Positions 37,360 through 37,382 of a stretch of DNA of 37,382 bases are shown piece after piece. Each line of letters starts with the position of its first letter. Within the stretch, counting starts at the first letter, position 1. The notes below the pieces were generated by a model. It saw only the letters and a list, made by a program, of their open reading frames with translations. It did not search any database and had not been told where the DNA came from. Origin of the DNA: a virus; IMG/VR virus record IMGVR_UViG_3300023109_001422, positions 1 to 37,382 of that record; one strand, written 5' to 3'. The translations under genes and the position numbers were made by a program.

Positions 37360-37382
37360 GGCTGCTGCGATAGATGTGCAGC

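Overview
The window is a piece of an AT-rich, tightly packed genome of a T4-like contractile-tailed phage (myovirus), most likely infecting a marine Gram-negative bacterium. Evidence: a T4-type terminase (gp17), gp32, UvsX, UvsW, a gp41-type helicase and a gp61-type primase, many stop/start overlaps, almost no intergenic space, three clustered tRNA genes and two kinds of promoter (host sigma-70 type and T4 late type). The 2OG-Fe(II) oxygenases and several small conserved proteins resemble those of marine T4-like phages (cyanophages, pelagiphages). The host cannot be named from this window; CMP-Kdo genes and a TonB-dependent receptor imply a host with an outer membrane.

Layout. (1) 1-5.5 kb, plus: packaging and probable virion genes (gp16-like, two acidic proteins, gp17, a 635-residue protein), each transcription unit with a late-type box. 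(2) 5.6-8.6 kb, plus: gp32, uvsX and a uvsY-like gene behind a consensus sigma-70 promoter. (3) 8.5-16.6 kb: a glycan cassette of GT-A-like glycosyltransferases, a methyltransferase, a nucleotidyltransferase-cupin fusion and five related KpsC/KpsS-like (Kdo-transferase-like) proteins; one glycosyltransferase lies on the minus strand. (4) 16.6-25.7 kb, plus: an uncharacterised protein, uvsW, two 2OG oxygenases, two cupins, a YhhQ-type queuosine-precursor transporter, kdsA and kdsB (Kdo-8-P synthase and CMP-Kdo synthetase), a gp62-like protein, a zinc-finger protein and a 186-residue miniature of the DnaE polymerase active site. (5) 25.7-31.9 kb: a small minus gene, a virion-like protein, a full TonB-dependent outer-membrane receptor, primase and helicase. 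(6) 31.9-37.4 kb, minus: an early region of small genes, nearly every one with its own TTGACA-N17-TATACT promoter, plus an AAA+ ATPase and tRNA-Leu(TAA), tRNA-Arg(TCT) and tRNA-Met(CAT).

Most notable. First, many genes appear to start at the transcription start: TATAAT/TATACT-N6-ATG (16661, 26940, 28840) and late box-N4/5-ATG (2049, 3637, 10695, 26121, 32027 minus), predicting leaderless mRNAs in both temporal classes. The tRNA operon promoter likewise places +1 at the first tRNA nucleotide. Second, kdsA-kdsB and the family of Kdo-transferase-like proteins form a candidate phage-encoded Kdo-glycan pathway for virion glycosylation or remodelling of the host surface. Third, the TonB receptor has a perfect promoter whose spacer is a palindrome, suggesting operator control. 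Four short membrane or acidic-tail ORFs (28673, 29811, 32403, 35473) were found by reading the sequence directly. All functions are sequence-based inference; no database search was possible.
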